Origin: CAUZIZ01 sp965219005
Lineage (GTDB): Bacteria; Acidobacteriota; UBA6911; RPQK01; JAJDTT01
NCBI GenBank assembly: GCA_965219005.1
Contig: CBDCMS010000004.1
Span: 4,092,001 to 4,156,000 of the forward strand
Reading direction: 5' to 3'
Length of the DNA stretch: 64,000 nt
Shown one piece after another: positions 26,302 through 35,413 of this stretch. The notes below the pieces were generated by a model. It was not told the DNA's origin, did not search any database, and saw only the letters and a list, made by a program, of their open reading frames with translations. Made by a program: the position numbers and the translations under genes. The stretch's first letter is position 1. Each line of letters begins with the position of its first letter.

Positions 26302-26461
26302 GTCGGAACGTCCGAGGGTCGCACGTCGGAACGTCCGAGGGTCGCACGTCGGAACGTCCGAGGGTCGCACGTCGGAACGTCCGAGGGTCGCACGTCGGAA
26401 GAGGGTCGCACGTCGGAACGTCCAGGGCGCACGTCGGAACGTCCGAGGGTCGCACGTCGGA
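26302..26461. repeat. 23-bp tandem repeat array
   Basis: Seven head-to-tail units, period 23, beginning GTCGGAACGTCCGAGGGTCG plus CAC. Units 1-4 (26302-26393) are identical. Unit 5 (26394-26411) has lost five bases, unit 6 (26412-26432) two, unit 7 (26433-26455) is complete, and a partial unit ends at 26461. There are no spacers, so this is not a CRISPR array. The array fills most of the gap between tolC and pilD, immediately upstream of the pilD start (minus strand). Confidence 0.93.
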
Positions 26462-26555
26462 GATCCCCCAGGCGTCAGCTGGACTTGTCAGGCTGGCAGC
26501 TACCACGGGGCGCAGCAAACCGGACCTCGCTTTAGAACGTTCAGACGTTCAGACG

Positions 26556-28241
26556 TTAATTCCCGCCGTTCCTTCGTGCCATCACGATATCGTTGGCGTC
26601 GATGATCGTGTACATCGCCTTTTCCAGATCGGTCAGGGTCTGCTGGTAGTCCACCAGGGCCCTCAGCTCTCGAACCTGGGAGTCGGTCAGATCTCTCTGG
26701 TATCGAAGCACTTCGAAGTTGGTGGAAAGCCCTGCCTGGAAGCGCTTGTTTTCCCCTTCCAGCTGCTCCTCGGACAATTCCCGTGCCACCCGGGCCGCCT
26801 CCAGACGCTTGATCTGAGTGGCGATGCTCTCGTAGGCGTTGCGTACCTCTACCATGATCAGCTGCTGCTCGTTCTTGAGCCGACTCAGCAATCGTCGTTC
26901 CTCGATGCGAAGCGAAGCTCGCTCTGCTTCGTTGGCGCGGTTGCCGATTGGGATATCTACACTCAAAGCAAGCTGATAGTTGATGAAATCGAAGCCGAAA
27001 ACCTGCCCCCAGGTATTGCCGAAATTACCGAAAAAGGGGCTTCCAGGGTCGGGAATCTGTCCCGAATTGGTATCGGGGACTCCGTCTCCGTCGGTGTCAA
27101 CGAACACGTTCTGAAGTACTCGACCGGTCTGTCCTCTCGAGATAAGACCGGCCTCGAGATTTACCGCCGGCTTACCTTCCTTGATGTAGTACTTCCGGTT
27201 CACCTCGATCTTGTCGCGTTCCAGACGATTCTGTTCTAGTTCAGGTCGCTTCTGCATAGCGATCTCTATCGCCTGGTCTAAGGAAAGACTCAGGTCCCTG
27301 ACCTCGGGGCGCTTGGTCGGGATCAAGGTTAGATTCCAGATGGTCGCCCTTGGATCAGGAGCCAAGAGTTGTTTGAGGGCGTTCTGCGAGGTGATGATCT
27401 GCACTTCCGATTGAATCATTTCCTGCTCACGGGTAGCCACTTCGGCTCGTGAGGCCGTTACCTCGATAGGCGCCATTACGCCGATCTGCACCCTCTTCTG
27501 GTTGTTTTCATGCTGGATGATTGCCAGCTTCATCGATTTGCGTATGGCCTCATGGTTCTCGATGGCGAAAACCAGCTCCCAGTATTGATTCTGCACCTGC
27601 TGCAGGATCTCGGACACCCTCTGCTTGAAGACACTGTCGCTGATGTCACGATCCAGGTTGTAGAGGCTCAGCTGGGTTTCCGTCTGGGTCCTCCGAAAAC
27701 CTCGCAATAGCGGCTGTCTGAAGAGGATGTCGAAATTCGACCCGAAAGATGGGTTGATGAACTGGAATGCACTGTTGGTGGAGAAACGATTGTTGTTGAA
27801 GCTCACCGTCACATCACTGCCACCCGGGAAGTTCTGGCCCACGGAAGAGCTAAAAAAGAAGCTCTTACTGCTATTGACCGAAATTCCCTGCCCCGCATCC
27901 AGAACCGATCTTGAGGGGTTCTCATTCGAGTTCCAACCCAAACTGAAGCTAAGCCTGGGATCGTAGAATCCCTTGGTCCTGACGATGTCCTGGAGATTCA
28001 GATCCTCGTTGTAGTCTTCAATGGCGATATCCAGGTTGTTCGTCAGCGCCAGCCGCATCGCGTCCTTTGGCGTCAACTCCATCACCGTCCGTTCCCGGCG
28101 CATCCTCTCAGTCCAGGACTCAGGAGGGACGATCTTCCGTGTCTCGGCCTCATCCTGGGCCGGCTTCTGTCCTTCTTCAGCAACTACCGGCCAGATGAAA
28201 AAGAGCAAGGTCAGTCCTACCAAACCGTTCGCTATTCTCAT
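26556..28241 (-). CDS. TolC-family outer-membrane efflux protein
   Basis: A 561-residue outer-membrane channel protein with a signal peptide (residues 1-21) and two long helical repeats of the OEP type, the last one EVLRYQRDLTDSQVRELRAL. About residue 380 it carries an inserted calcium-loop-like segment DTDGDGVPDTNSG followed by QIPDPGSP, probably in a surface loop. The ribosome site AGGAG lies before ATG 28241. No inner-membrane pump or adaptor gene is adjacent. An IS1182 element begins only about 60 bp upstream and may have replaced or altered the native promoter. Confidence 0.88.
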   Translation of the reverse strand: MRIANGLVGLTLLFFIWPVVAEEGQKPAQDEAETRKIVPPESWTERMRRERTVMELTPKDAMRLALTNNLDIAIEDYNEDLNLQDIVRTKGFYDPRLSFSLGWNSNENPSRSVLDAGQGISVNSSKSFFFSSSVGQNFPGGSDVTVSFNNNRFSTNSAFQFINPSFGSNFDILFRQPLLRGFRRTQTETQLSLYNLDRDISDSVFKQRVSEILQQVQNQYWELVFAIENHEAIRKSMKLAIIQHENNQKRVQIGVMAPIEVTASRAEVATREQEMIQSEVQIITSQNALKQLLAPDPRATIWNLTLIPTKRPEVRDLSLSLDQAIEIAMQKRPELEQNRLERDKIEVNRKYYIKEGKPAVNLEAGLISRGQTGRVLQNVFVDTDGDGVPDTNSGQIPDPGSPFFGNFGNTWGQVFGFDFINYQLALSVDIPIGNRANEAERASLRIEERRLLSRLKNEQQLIMVEVRNAYESIATQIKRLEAARVARELSEEQLEGENKRFQAGLSTNFEVLRYQRDLTDSQVRELRALVDYQQTLTDLEKAMYTIIDANDIVMARRNGGN

Positions 28242-28301
28242 AACAACTCCTATTCAATCCACAATGCCGCCAAGATGATAGTCAAGTGTTGTGTACGTAC
28301 A

Positions 28302-29879
28302 CTAGCAGCCTGTCGGACTTGACTCACAGGCACTTCTGAAATTTGACGTTTGATCCAAAGTCTTGCACGACCAAGCACGAAATCGATGAATCGTCTGATC
28401 TGCGGCGGTGATTTGGCCGCTGAAACGACCTGGCCCACCTCTTCAGAGGGTGGCACGGGCCAGCTTCGGCTGGCGGCAGGCGAGGTTGTACATTCTTTTC
28501 AGATTCCAGGCGATGCTGGCCAGAGTCCACTCCCCGTCTGCCGCCTCCGCTCCTCGGAGAGAGAACTGCGCAAAGCCCATCACCGATTTGATGATCCCAA
28601 AGACGGGCTCGGGGACAGCTTTGCGTTGCCCGTAGATGGCTCGACCCGCCGGGGTCTTCAACCGGTAGCTCATCTGCTCCACCGCATCGGCGTCTTCCCC
28701 GGGTGGCTCCGGTTCTTTCCAGCGTTCGTTCGGCGGCAAGTGGTGGGCTTCCCGCTCGACCGCAATATAGGGAAGGACCGCATGCTCGCTACAAAGCTCC
28801 ACGTTGGCACCACTGAAGTAGCCGTTGTCGGCCAGCAGCTCCTGGGGCCGACCCAACGACTCCGGCAATGCGTGCAGCGCCGCCAGGGCCGGTTTCAGTT
28901 CTTTCTTGTCATTGGCGTTTGGCGTGACATGAACGGCCACAATCAACAGACTGTCGTTATCCACCAGGGCCTGAGCGTTGTAGCATTGCTCAAATCCCCC
29001 GCCCGAGACCGGCATGATCCGAGAATCTTCATCCGTCAGATTGATCTGATCCTGGTCTCGGATTCCTCCTCGGGGCGGTTTGGGTTCGCGACCCTTCGGT
29101 TTGTTTCCCCTTTTCCTCTGGGCTTGCCGCTTGGCCACCTTCCCTTCATATTCGGCGTGCTCGGCCGCCTGCCGCTCGGCCGCCCGCTCGACCAGCTTCT
29201 GCTTCGCTTGATCGATCGCTTTCAACCGTGCTTCCCGCCGCGCCAGCTCGGCCGGGATGTCCATCCCTTCCGTTTCTTCTCGTCCATCCGCTTCCTCGGC
29301 CAGCTGCATCAACTCGTCCACTTCTTCTCGCAGCCGCGCTTCCAGTTTCTGGATGTGCCCCCAGCTCAACGCACTGTGCTTGGAGGCATTGGCTTTGACC
29401 TTCGTGCCATCCAAACTCACTCGGCCCAACTTCAGAAATCCCATCGCCTGGGCCAGCAGCAAGATCTCCACAAACAGCGGCTTCAGCTCTTCCAAAAACC
29501 GCTTTCGGAAATGGGCTATGGTGTCGTGATCCGGATGCGTGTTGCCGGCGAGGTAGCGAAACGCCACCGAATCGTAGGTGGCTTGCTCCAACTTCCGACT
29601 CGAAAACACCCCCGTCGCATACCCGTAAAACAACAACGCCAGCATCACCGCCGGATGGTATCCTTCCGATCCCCGTTTCGTGTAGGAATCCTCCAACTTC
29701 CTCAACTCCAGCTTGCTCACCACCTCCACCACGAAGCGAGCCAGATGCGTCTCCGGCAGCCATTCCTGCACCGAAGGAGGAAACAGATAAGGAGTCTCTC
29801 GATCTACTGTTCTAAATCGATTCGCCATACACTAATGATGCCCGTTCGGTGTGACCTCGAAAGTCCGACAGGCTGCTAG
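28302..29879 (-). mobile_element. Complete IS1182-family insertion sequence
   Basis: A 1578-bp element bounded by perfect 19-bp inverted repeats: CTAGCAGCCTGTCGGACTT at 28302-28320 and its complement at 29861-29879. It contains one transposase gene on the minus strand. No convincing target duplication is seen (flanks GTACA and AGGAA). It separates the TolC gene from the M48 protease gene. Confidence 0.93.
28443..29828 (-). CDS. IS1182-family transposase
   Basis: A 461-residue DDE transposase. The N-terminal domain (MANRFRTVDRETPYLFPPSV ... HPAVMLALLFYGYATGVFSS) and the region HPDHDTIAHFRKRF are typical of IS1182. The DDE core includes VSLDGTKVKANAS, the second acidic site region LADNGYFSG and the C-terminal GQRKAVPEPVFGIIK with the final Glu. 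A Lys/Arg/Glu-rich insertion lies in the middle. The gene is unbroken and the element's ends are intact, so it may be active. Confidence 0.93.
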   Translation of the reverse strand: MANRFRTVDRETPYLFPPSVQEWLPETHLARFVVEVVSKLELRKLEDSYTKRGSEGYHPAVMLALLFYGYATGVFSSRKLEQATYDSVAFRYLAGNTHPDHDTIAHFRKRFLEELKPLFVEILLLAQAMGFLKLGRVSLDGTKVKANASKHSALSWGHIQKLEARLREEVDELMQLAEEADGREETEGMDIPAELARREARLKAIDQAKQKLVERAAERQAAEHAEYEGKVAKRQAQRKRGNKPKGREPKPPRGGIRDQDQINLTDEDSRIMPVSGGGFEQCYNAQALVDNDSLLIVAVHVTPNANDKKELKPALAALHALPESLGRPQELLADNGYFSGANVELCSEHAVLPYIAVEREAHHLPPNERWKEPEPPGEDADAVEQMSYRLKTPAGRAIYGQRKAVPEPVFGIIKSVMGFAQFSLRGAEAADGEWTLASIAWNLKRMYNLACRQPKLARATL

Positions 29880-30097
29880 AGGAAGATTGTTTCAAGGAGG
29901 GAAAAGCAAAAAAGGCAGGCGGCCTGATTTGGGACCTGGGAATTGAGAGTTGCCTCAGATTCCCCGCCATCCGCGAAAGAAGTGAAATAGCTTTATGGAA
30001 TAAAAGGGGCTCGCCAACCCCAATAACCCGGGTGGCGAACCCCAACAGGTAATCGTCTACGGCGCCATGTAAGTCGAGATCAGAAAAACCGAACCCA

Positions 30098-31174
30098 CTA
30101 CTCTTCAGACTCGGACTCTTCGGACTCAGACTCTTCTTCTTCTATCTCCTCCTGCTTCTTTAGCGTGGGCCGCTTGGACCGCTTGAGCGAAGGCTTGTCA
30201 CCCTTGAGGGTCGGTTTTTCCTTGTCGTCGCGCTGATTGGTCTTCCGCTTCAGAGTGGGTCTCGATGCCCCACCCTTTCCGGGAGCATCTCCGGGCTTGA
30301 TCTGTTGTCGGTCGATCTGGGCCAGGCGCATCTTGACTTTGTCGAACTCAGAACCGCTGAACACGTATTCATCCTTGACTTCGAGGTATCCTATCTCGCC
30401 GTTGACATTTTCGATCCGGCTCTCGACGGAAGGGTGCGTGCGGAAAAAGCTAGCGAAGGCCCCAGGTTTCTTCTTCTCCTTTTCCTGGAGCTTCTCAAAA
30501 AAGGTGATGAAGCCCTGCGGATCGTAACCGGTGTTCCACAGGTACTGGGTTCCCAGTTGATCGGCTTCGGCCTCGGATTTCCTGGTTATGCCCAAAACCG
30601 CCAAGGACATGCCCATGCCCAGACCCTGATAGATAGCGTACTGTGTCCAGTAGCCTCCGATGAACATGGCGGGCAACGACGCAAACTGGAGCAACTGTCC
30701 CTTGGTCATCCTCTCAGTGGCATGTCGTGCGGTCACGTGGGCAATCTCGTGTGCCATTACCCCAGCCAACTCCGACTCGTTCTCGGACTCCAGAATCAAT
30801 CCCTTGTTGACGTAGAAATAGCCACCAGGCAGGGCGAAGGCATTGACCTCATCGGTATCTATCACCTTGATGACGAAGGGTACCTTCGCATCCGAGTTCT
30901 TCACGATCTCCTGGCCCAGACGGTCGACGTACTCGGCCACCACAGGGTCTTCCACCAACCGTGCCGTCTGCTCGATCATCTGAGCGTACTGGGCGCCCAT
31001 CTGAATCTCTTTTTCCAGAGACACGAAATTGGGAAAGATCAGGCCGATCTTGCCATTGATGCTTCGGTTACCGATGTTCTCCACGTCTCCATGCTTCCTT
31101 CCCGAACTCAAGGGGAGGGTAGTGAAAACGAGGACAAAAAGGGTCAGGACCGTGACAAATCTACTCTTGTTCAT
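30098..31174 (-). CDS. M48-family zinc metalloprotease with repetitive acidic tail
   Basis: A 358-residue exported protease, BepA/LoiP-like, expected in the periplasm. A signal peptide (residues 1-25) precedes the catalytic domain with VMAHEIAHVTARHATERM (HExxH) and the third ligand region SEAEADQLGTQYLW. The C-terminal about 60 residues are unusual: four (R/K)P(T/S)LK motifs separated by basic linkers, ending in a run of Glu and Ser. Likely role: outer-membrane protein quality control, by analogy with BepA. The tail function is unknown. Confidence 0.9.
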   Translation of the reverse strand: MNKSRFVTVLTLFVLVFTTLPLSSGRKHGDVENIGNRSINGKIGLIFPNFVSLEKEIQMGAQYAQMIEQTARLVEDPVVAEYVDRLGQEIVKNSDAKVPFVIKVIDTDEVNAFALPGGYFYVNKGLILESENESELAGVMAHEIAHVTARHATERMTKGQLLQFASLPAMFIGGYWTQYAIYQGLGMGMSLAVLGITRKSEAEADQLGTQYLWNTGYDPQGFITFFEKLQEKEKKKPGAFASFFRTHPSVESRIENVNGEIGYLEVKDEYVFSGSEFDKVKMRLAQIDRQQIKPGDAPGKGGASRPTLKRKTNQRDDKEKPTLKGDKPSLKRSKRPTLKKQEEIEEEESESEESESEE

Positions 31175-31320
31175 TGCGCCTTCCCATCTTGACTGAAAAT
31201 GATATGAGGCCAGTATAACCTATTGATTGCTCCGTCTTCCAGAGAGGTACCTCCTGCTGCGTATCCACGTCTCACTTCCATGTTACGCACCTCCTCTGTT
31301 AACTTCTGTCTATACATCTG

Positions 31321-32973
31321 ATGCGAGAAACCAAGCACAGGTTCAGCTTCGGGCCAATTCTTCTCTCTGGTAGTAGCAAAGCGGACAGATCTCCCAAAAT
31401 TCTGAGCGCCCACCAGATGAAGGAAGTGGATCGGCTGACAACCGAAAAGTATGGTCTCCCCAGCCTCCTTCTAATGGAGAATGCCGGGATAAGCCTCTAT
31501 CTGACCTTGAAGGGCTACTTCGCGGAGAAACTCTCTGAACTACGCACTGCCGTCATCTGTGGCAAGGGGAACAATGGCGGCGACGGACTTGTTCTCGCCA
31601 GACAACTACGACAGCGAGAAACTGCTCCCGACCTGTTCCTGCTGGCCCCCCCGGAGAAGGTTTCGGGGGATGCCCGCATCAACCTGGACATCTATCAGGC
31701 CATCGGCGGGCAGGTTCAGGCCGTCCTTTCAGAGGAAGAATGGTCCCGCCTGACTCCTCGGCTCGAGAGCTATGATCTTGTGGTCGACGCAATTCTCGGG
31801 ACGGGGATCAGCAAGCCCATGACTGGGCTTCATGCCCAGGTGGTAGAGGACGTGAATCGCCTCCGAGCATTTGTCCTGTCCGTCGACTTCCCTTCAGGCA
31901 TGGTTTCCGACGCCTTCCGCGGAGGGGCCCCCGTCATCCATGCCAACGCTACTGTGACCTTTACGGCGGTCAAGATCGCACACGTCTTGCATGAGGATCA
32001 GGAGTCGATGGGTTCTCTGCACCTGTTCCCGATCGGTACCCCACCCGAGCTGCTGGAAACCTCGGACTACCCGATCGAGCTAATCACCCACCCCCGGGCA
32101 GCCGCCAGCCTGCCGCAGCGACGGGCCAGTTTCCACAAAGGCAGTTTCGGCCACACGGTCATCGTGGCGGGCAGCCAGGGCAAGTCAGGTGCAGCAGCCC
32201 TCGCCACCAGTGCAGCCCTTCGCTCCGGATCCGGACTGGTCACCGCTTGCGTCCCCGAGGAAATACAAGCTCTGGTGAGCTCCTTCAGACCCGAGATCAT
32301 GACCGAAGGCCTGGCCTCCTCTCAGGCTGGAACCTTCGTCTCCAGTACTGTCGACGACCTGCTGGAATTCCTGGAAGGCAAGCAGGCTGCCGCAATCGGT
32401 CCGGGACTGTCCACCAACCCTGAGACCGTAAGCTTCGTGCACCGGGTGGTTCAGCAGGCCCGAATCCCTCTCGTAGTTGACGCCGATGCGCTGAACTGCT
32501 TTCAGGAAAAGCGGCAGGAGCTCTACAACAGTCATGACCAGCCTCTGGTGCTGACGCCTCATCCAGGGGAGTTCTCCAGGCTCATCGGGAGACCCACCGC
32601 TGAGATTCTCGACGACAAGATCGAGTTGGCACGTCGATTTGCTCAGGATCAGCAGTTGTGGCTGGTGCTGAAGGGGTTTCGTACCCTTATTGCCTTGCCT
32701 GATGGGAGGGCCTTCGTCTGTCCTCTGGGCAATCCCGGAATGGCGACCGCAGGCACCGGGGATGTGTTGACCGGAGTCATCGCCTCTTTCCTGGGTCAGT
32801 ACCAGGCCCAGGGCTTGAATGCGCCCCAACAGACAACCCAGGCCGTTCTCGCTGGCGTCTACCTTCACTCGCTGGCCGGGGATCTTGCCGAAAAGCAAAC
32901 GGGTGGAGCCGCCCTCAACGCCCATGACATTATTGATCATCTAGGAGCGGCACAGCTCGAACTGGACGCTTGA
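31321..32973 (+). CDS. nnr: Bifunctional NAD(P)H-hydrate epimerase/dehydratase
   Basis: A 550-residue repair enzyme for damaged NAD(P)H. The N-terminal YjeF_N epimerase domain (HQMKEVDRLTTEKYGLPSLL, CGKGNNGGDGLVLAR) covers residues about 20-240; the C-terminal ADP-dependent dehydratase (GSFGHTVIVAGSQGKSGAAA, LTPHPGEFSRL, GNPGMATAGTGDVLTGV) covers residues about 250-545. The ATG at 31321 has no clear ribosome site and adds about 27 residues before the conserved start of the domain, so the true start may be downstream. The stop is 7 bases before tsaE. Confidence 0.92.
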   Translation: MRETKHRFSFGPILLSGSSKADRSPKILSAHQMKEVDRLTTEKYGLPSLLLMENAGISLYLTLKGYFAEKLSELRTAVICGKGNNGGDGLVLARQLRQRETAPDLFLLAPPEKVSGDARINLDIYQAIGGQVQAVLSEEEWSRLTPRLESYDLVVDAILGTGISKPMTGLHAQVVEDVNRLRAFVLSVDFPSGMVSDAFRGGAPVIHANATVTFTAVKIAHVLHEDQESMGSLHLFPIGTPPELLETSDYPIELITHPRAAASLPQRRASFHKGSFGHTVIVAGSQGKSGAAALATSAALRSGSGLVTACVPEEIQALVSSFRPEIMTEGLASSQAGTFVSSTVDDLLEFLEGKQAAAIGPGLSTNPETVSFVHRVVQQARIPLVVDADALNCFQEKRQELYNSHDQPLVLTPHPGEFSRLIGRPTAEILDDKIELARRFAQDQQLWLVLKGFRTLIALPDGRAFVCPLGNPGMATAGTGDVLTGVIASFLGQYQAQGLNAPQQTTQAVLAGVYLHSLAGDLAEKQTGGAALNAHDIIDHLGAAQLELDA

Positions 32974-32979
32974 ATCCCG

Positions 32980-33411
32980 TTGACCGAAACCCACCACTCT
33001 CGCAGCGAGGCCGAGACTCTTTGCATCGGTGAGCTCATTGGGCGCCGCCTAAGCCCACCCTGCCTCATCCTGCTCCACGGGGAACTGGGCGCGGGAAAGA
33101 CGACCTTGACCAGGGCCCTGGCTTTAGGCCTGGGTTTGGAGGACACTTCGATCGTCCACAGTCCCTCCTTTACACTGGTGAACCAGTACCCCACGAAGGG
33201 CGAGACCATCTATCACGTCGACCTCTATCGACTTGAGGGCCTCTCCGATCTCTACTCCATCGGAATGGAAGAGATCCTGTCCCAGGAAGCATTCATCATT
33301 GTCGAGTGGGCGGAAAAGCTGGCCCTCGATATCGAAAGAGCCGTGGCCATCCATATCCTGGTTGACCCCATCAGCGAAGAGCGCTGTATCCAGGTCGATT
33401 ATCCCGACTAG
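32980..33411 (+). CDS. tsaE: tRNA threonylcarbamoyladenosine biosynthesis ATPase TsaE
   Basis: A 143-residue P-loop protein needed with TsaB, TsaC and TsaD for the t6A37 modification of tRNA. Walker A is GELGAGKTTLTRAL; other family marks are SPSFTLVNQYP, YHVDLYRLEGLSDLYSIGME and IIVEWAEKL. The start is TTG 32980, seven bases after nnr; the nnr-tsaE pair is common. The length is typical. Confidence 0.93.
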   Translation: MTETHHSRSEAETLCIGELIGRRLSPPCLILLHGELGAGKTTLTRALALGLGLEDTSIVHSPSFTLVNQYPTKGETIYHVDLYRLEGLSDLYSIGMEEILSQEAFIIVEWAEKLALDIERAVAIHILVDPISEERCIQVDYPD

Positions 33412-33419
33412 GCTGAAAC

Positions 33420-33930
33420 TTGAATAGTGAGCAGTAGTGCAGTAGTGCAGTAGTGCAGTAGTGCAGTGAGCAGTACCGGAAACAGCTGCAGGCAACAGAG
33501 CCGTGAACGACTTGCCTTGTCTGCAAAATGAGCCCAAGTTCCGGCTGTCGAGGACGACGAAGGCGGGAGAGAGCCGGACAACAGCAAGATCTCTGTTGAC
33601 CCCGAAAAGTTCCGTTCTCGAATGGGGCCAGCACCGCTGGGGAGCCCACTAACCTGAAACTTCAAATCGTGCAGTAGTGCAGTAGTGCAGTAGTGCAGTA
33701 GTGCAGTAGTGCAGTAGTGCAGTGAGCAGTACCGGAAACAGCTGCAGGCAACAGAGCCGTGAACGACTTGCCTTGTCTGCAAAATGAGCCCAAGTTCCGG
33801 CTGTCGAGGACGACGAAGGCGGGAGAGAGCCGGACAACAGCAAGATCTCTGTTGACCCCGAAAAGTTCCGTTCTCGAATGGGGCCAGCACCGCTGGGGAG
33901 CCCACTAACCTGAAACTTCAAATCGTGGCT
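33420..33930. repeat. Two tandem copies of a 200-bp repeat with 9-bp microsatellites
   Basis: Two copies of a roughly 200-bp block (about 33471-33667 and 33725-33928) are the same as far as I can see: start CAGTACCGGAAACAGCTGCA, end CCTGAAACTTCAAATCGTG. Each is preceded by a run of the 9-mer GTGCAGTAG (about 4 copies at 33433-33466, about 6 at 33668-33722). Related, more diverged copies occur at 1345, and inverted at 20690 and 39850. The gap between tsaE and the first pseudopilin gene otherwise holds no gene. Confidence 0.9.
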
Positions 33931-34063
33931 TCGGTCTCCAGGCCGAAGATCTGGCTTCGAGCGCTTGGCTGGAGACGATCGGTCCCAAAACTTAGAAAAC
34001 TTGGCGAGGACAGATTCTTTTCGCAGATTATCCACGAGTCCCGTTATTGATAGGGACGTGCCC

Positions 34064-34501
34064 ATGCGACCAGACTCGAATGCGGGATTTCAGTTACTGG
34101 AAATGATGATCGTGTGCGCACTGATCGGACTTCTAGGAGCCATCGCCTGGGGGAATTTCCGAGAAATAAAGGGACACTACGAGCTGCAGATGGGATCCGC
34201 TCAATTCGTGTCCCTCCTCAACCAGTGCCGCCTGCAGGCCATCAGCAAGAGTCTCCCCCTGCAGGTTCGTATCCACCCTGACCGCAGCCACTTCACGATT
34301 ACCCCCGAGGACGAGCCGGCTCGATTGTGGAAGGCGCTCCCCCGAGGCACCAAGTTCGTCAGCGTTCCCAAGCAGAGACTCACCTTCTATTCCCGCGGCA
34401 CGGCCGCTCCAGCGGGCTCATTTCTGTTGGAGAATCGCATCGGGCAAATCAAAGTGCTGATCACTCCGACAGGTAGGATACGGTGGCAACGAGCCGGCTA
34501 A
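34064..34501 (+). CDS. GspH/FimT-type pseudopilin
   Basis: A 145-residue protein with the type III signal AGFQLLEMMIVCALIGLLGA: cleavage expected after the Gly, Phe at +1 and Glu at +5, then the hydrophobic pilin helix. The GspH-like C-terminal domain (AQFVSLLNQCRLQAISKSLP ... GTAAPAGSFLL) is visible. ATG 34064 was chosen because it leaves the short basic leader expected of prepilins. First of four overlapping pseudopilin genes. Confidence 0.87.
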   Translation: MRPDSNAGFQLLEMMIVCALIGLLGAIAWGNFREIKGHYELQMGSAQFVSLLNQCRLQAISKSLPLQVRIHPDRSHFTITPEDEPARLWKALPRGTKFVSVPKQRLTFYSRGTAAPAGSFLLENRIGQIKVLITPTGRIRWQRAG

Positions 34502-34869
34502 TCTCAGACGGCACGGGAGTCTCTTCTCGAAACCCGCAGGGTCGGCAGATCTGGAGGGTCTCCCAGTGGACAGACTCTCCCGCTTTCACTCTGCTTGAGA
34601 CTCTTATTTCGATGATCATCCTGACCGCGGCTGTGGTCGGGCTGCTGCAAGCCCTTACGCTCGCACTGCGCGTCTATTCGCTGACCGACAAGCATCGGGT
34701 TGAGACCCTGCGCAGGTGGAATCGGAGAGAGCAGATCCGAATGGGATCCGGAGTCGAAGGAGAAACCGTGTCGAAAATGCCAATGGGGCGCCACCTCTAC
34801 CGTTTCAGGTTGGTCGATCAGGAAGGCGGTCAACACGCCAAGTGGGAGATCCTTGATGGGCAAGAATAG
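34483..34869 (+). CDS. GspI-like pseudopilin with Ala at the cleavage site
   Basis: A 128-residue prepilin-like protein from GTG 34483, overlapping the previous gene by 19 bases. A long leader (about 34 residues) is followed by SPAFTLLETLISMIILTAAV: Phe +1 and Glu +5 are canonical, but the residue before the cleavage site is Ala instead of Gly. The short soluble domain matches GspI/PilV-type minor pseudopilins in size. The stop overlaps the next gene by 14 bases. Confidence 0.75.
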   Translation: MATSRLISDGTGVSSRNPQGRQIWRVSQWTDSPAFTLLETLISMIILTAAVVGLLQALTLALRVYSLTDKHRVETLRRWNRREQIRMGSGVEGETVSKMPMGRHLYRFRLVDQEGGQHAKWEILDGQE

Positions 34870-35413
34870 CGGCACCACCTTGCTGGAAACACTGGTCGCC
34901 ATCGCGGTGTCGGGCATCCTGTTCGCCTCCTTCTTTACCGTCTTCGGCCAGACTCAGACGGTCATCGCCAACCTGAACCTGTTGTTGGAGCGGGATCAGA
35001 ACCTCAGCCTGCTTCCGCTACTGCTCAGCCGCTGGATTCCCTCGGCAGGGAACAACCGCTGGAGCTTCGAGCGAACCGGTTGGTCCATCGAGGACGGGCG
35101 CCTCTATCTGAACAGCGATACGGATGGCCCTTCCGGCTTTCCCGACGACAGGCTCGGTGCTCCCTTCGAAGCGCTGATCATCAAGTGTGAAAAAGGGCAC
35201 TTGAAACTGAGAAGCGGGCGTGGTGGCTTTCAGCCGATGCTGAAGAACATCAGCAAGTGGGAACTCACCTCAGCGAAAGGAGCGATCCAGATAAAGATAT
35301 CAGCGGAGCTCGATCGCCCCTATCTGAACTGGAAAGATGATGGCGTGGAACGGGTTGATCTGGACTTCTTTCTCCGAAACTATCGTCCCAGTCTCTTCCC
35401 AGAGACTCCCTGA
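34856..35413 (+). CDS. GspJ/PilW-like pseudopilin
   Basis: A 185-residue prepilin-like protein starting at ATG 34856. The leader MGKNSG is followed by TTLLETLVAIAVSGILFASF: cleavage after Gly, Thr at +1 instead of Phe, Glu at +5. The soluble domain (WSIEDGRLYLNSDTDGPSGF) has the size and pattern of GspJ. The stop overlaps the start of the next gene (TGATG). Confidence 0.75.
   Translation: MGKNSGTTLLETLVAIAVSGILFASFFTVFGQTQTVIANLNLLLERDQNLSLLPLLLSRWIPSAGNNRWSFERTGWSIEDGRLYLNSDTDGPSGFPDDRLGAPFEALIIKCEKGHLKLRSGRGGFQPMLKNISKWELTSAKGAIQIKISAELDRPYLNWKDDGVERVDLDFFLRNYRPSLFPETP

Noticed and set aside
26302..26461. Tandem array considered as a CRISPR array
   Set aside because: Repeats are directly adjacent with no spacers, and there are no cas genes.
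28350..29879. A 509-codon open frame antisense to the IS1182 transposase
   Set aside because: It mirrors the codon pattern of the transposase on the other strand and has no recognisable domain; likewise the 394-codon frame at 40248-41432 opposite the phosphodiesterase.
34027..34035. TTATCCACG, a near DnaA box upstream of the pseudopilin genes
   Set aside because: A single 8/9 match in unrelated context is expected by chance.
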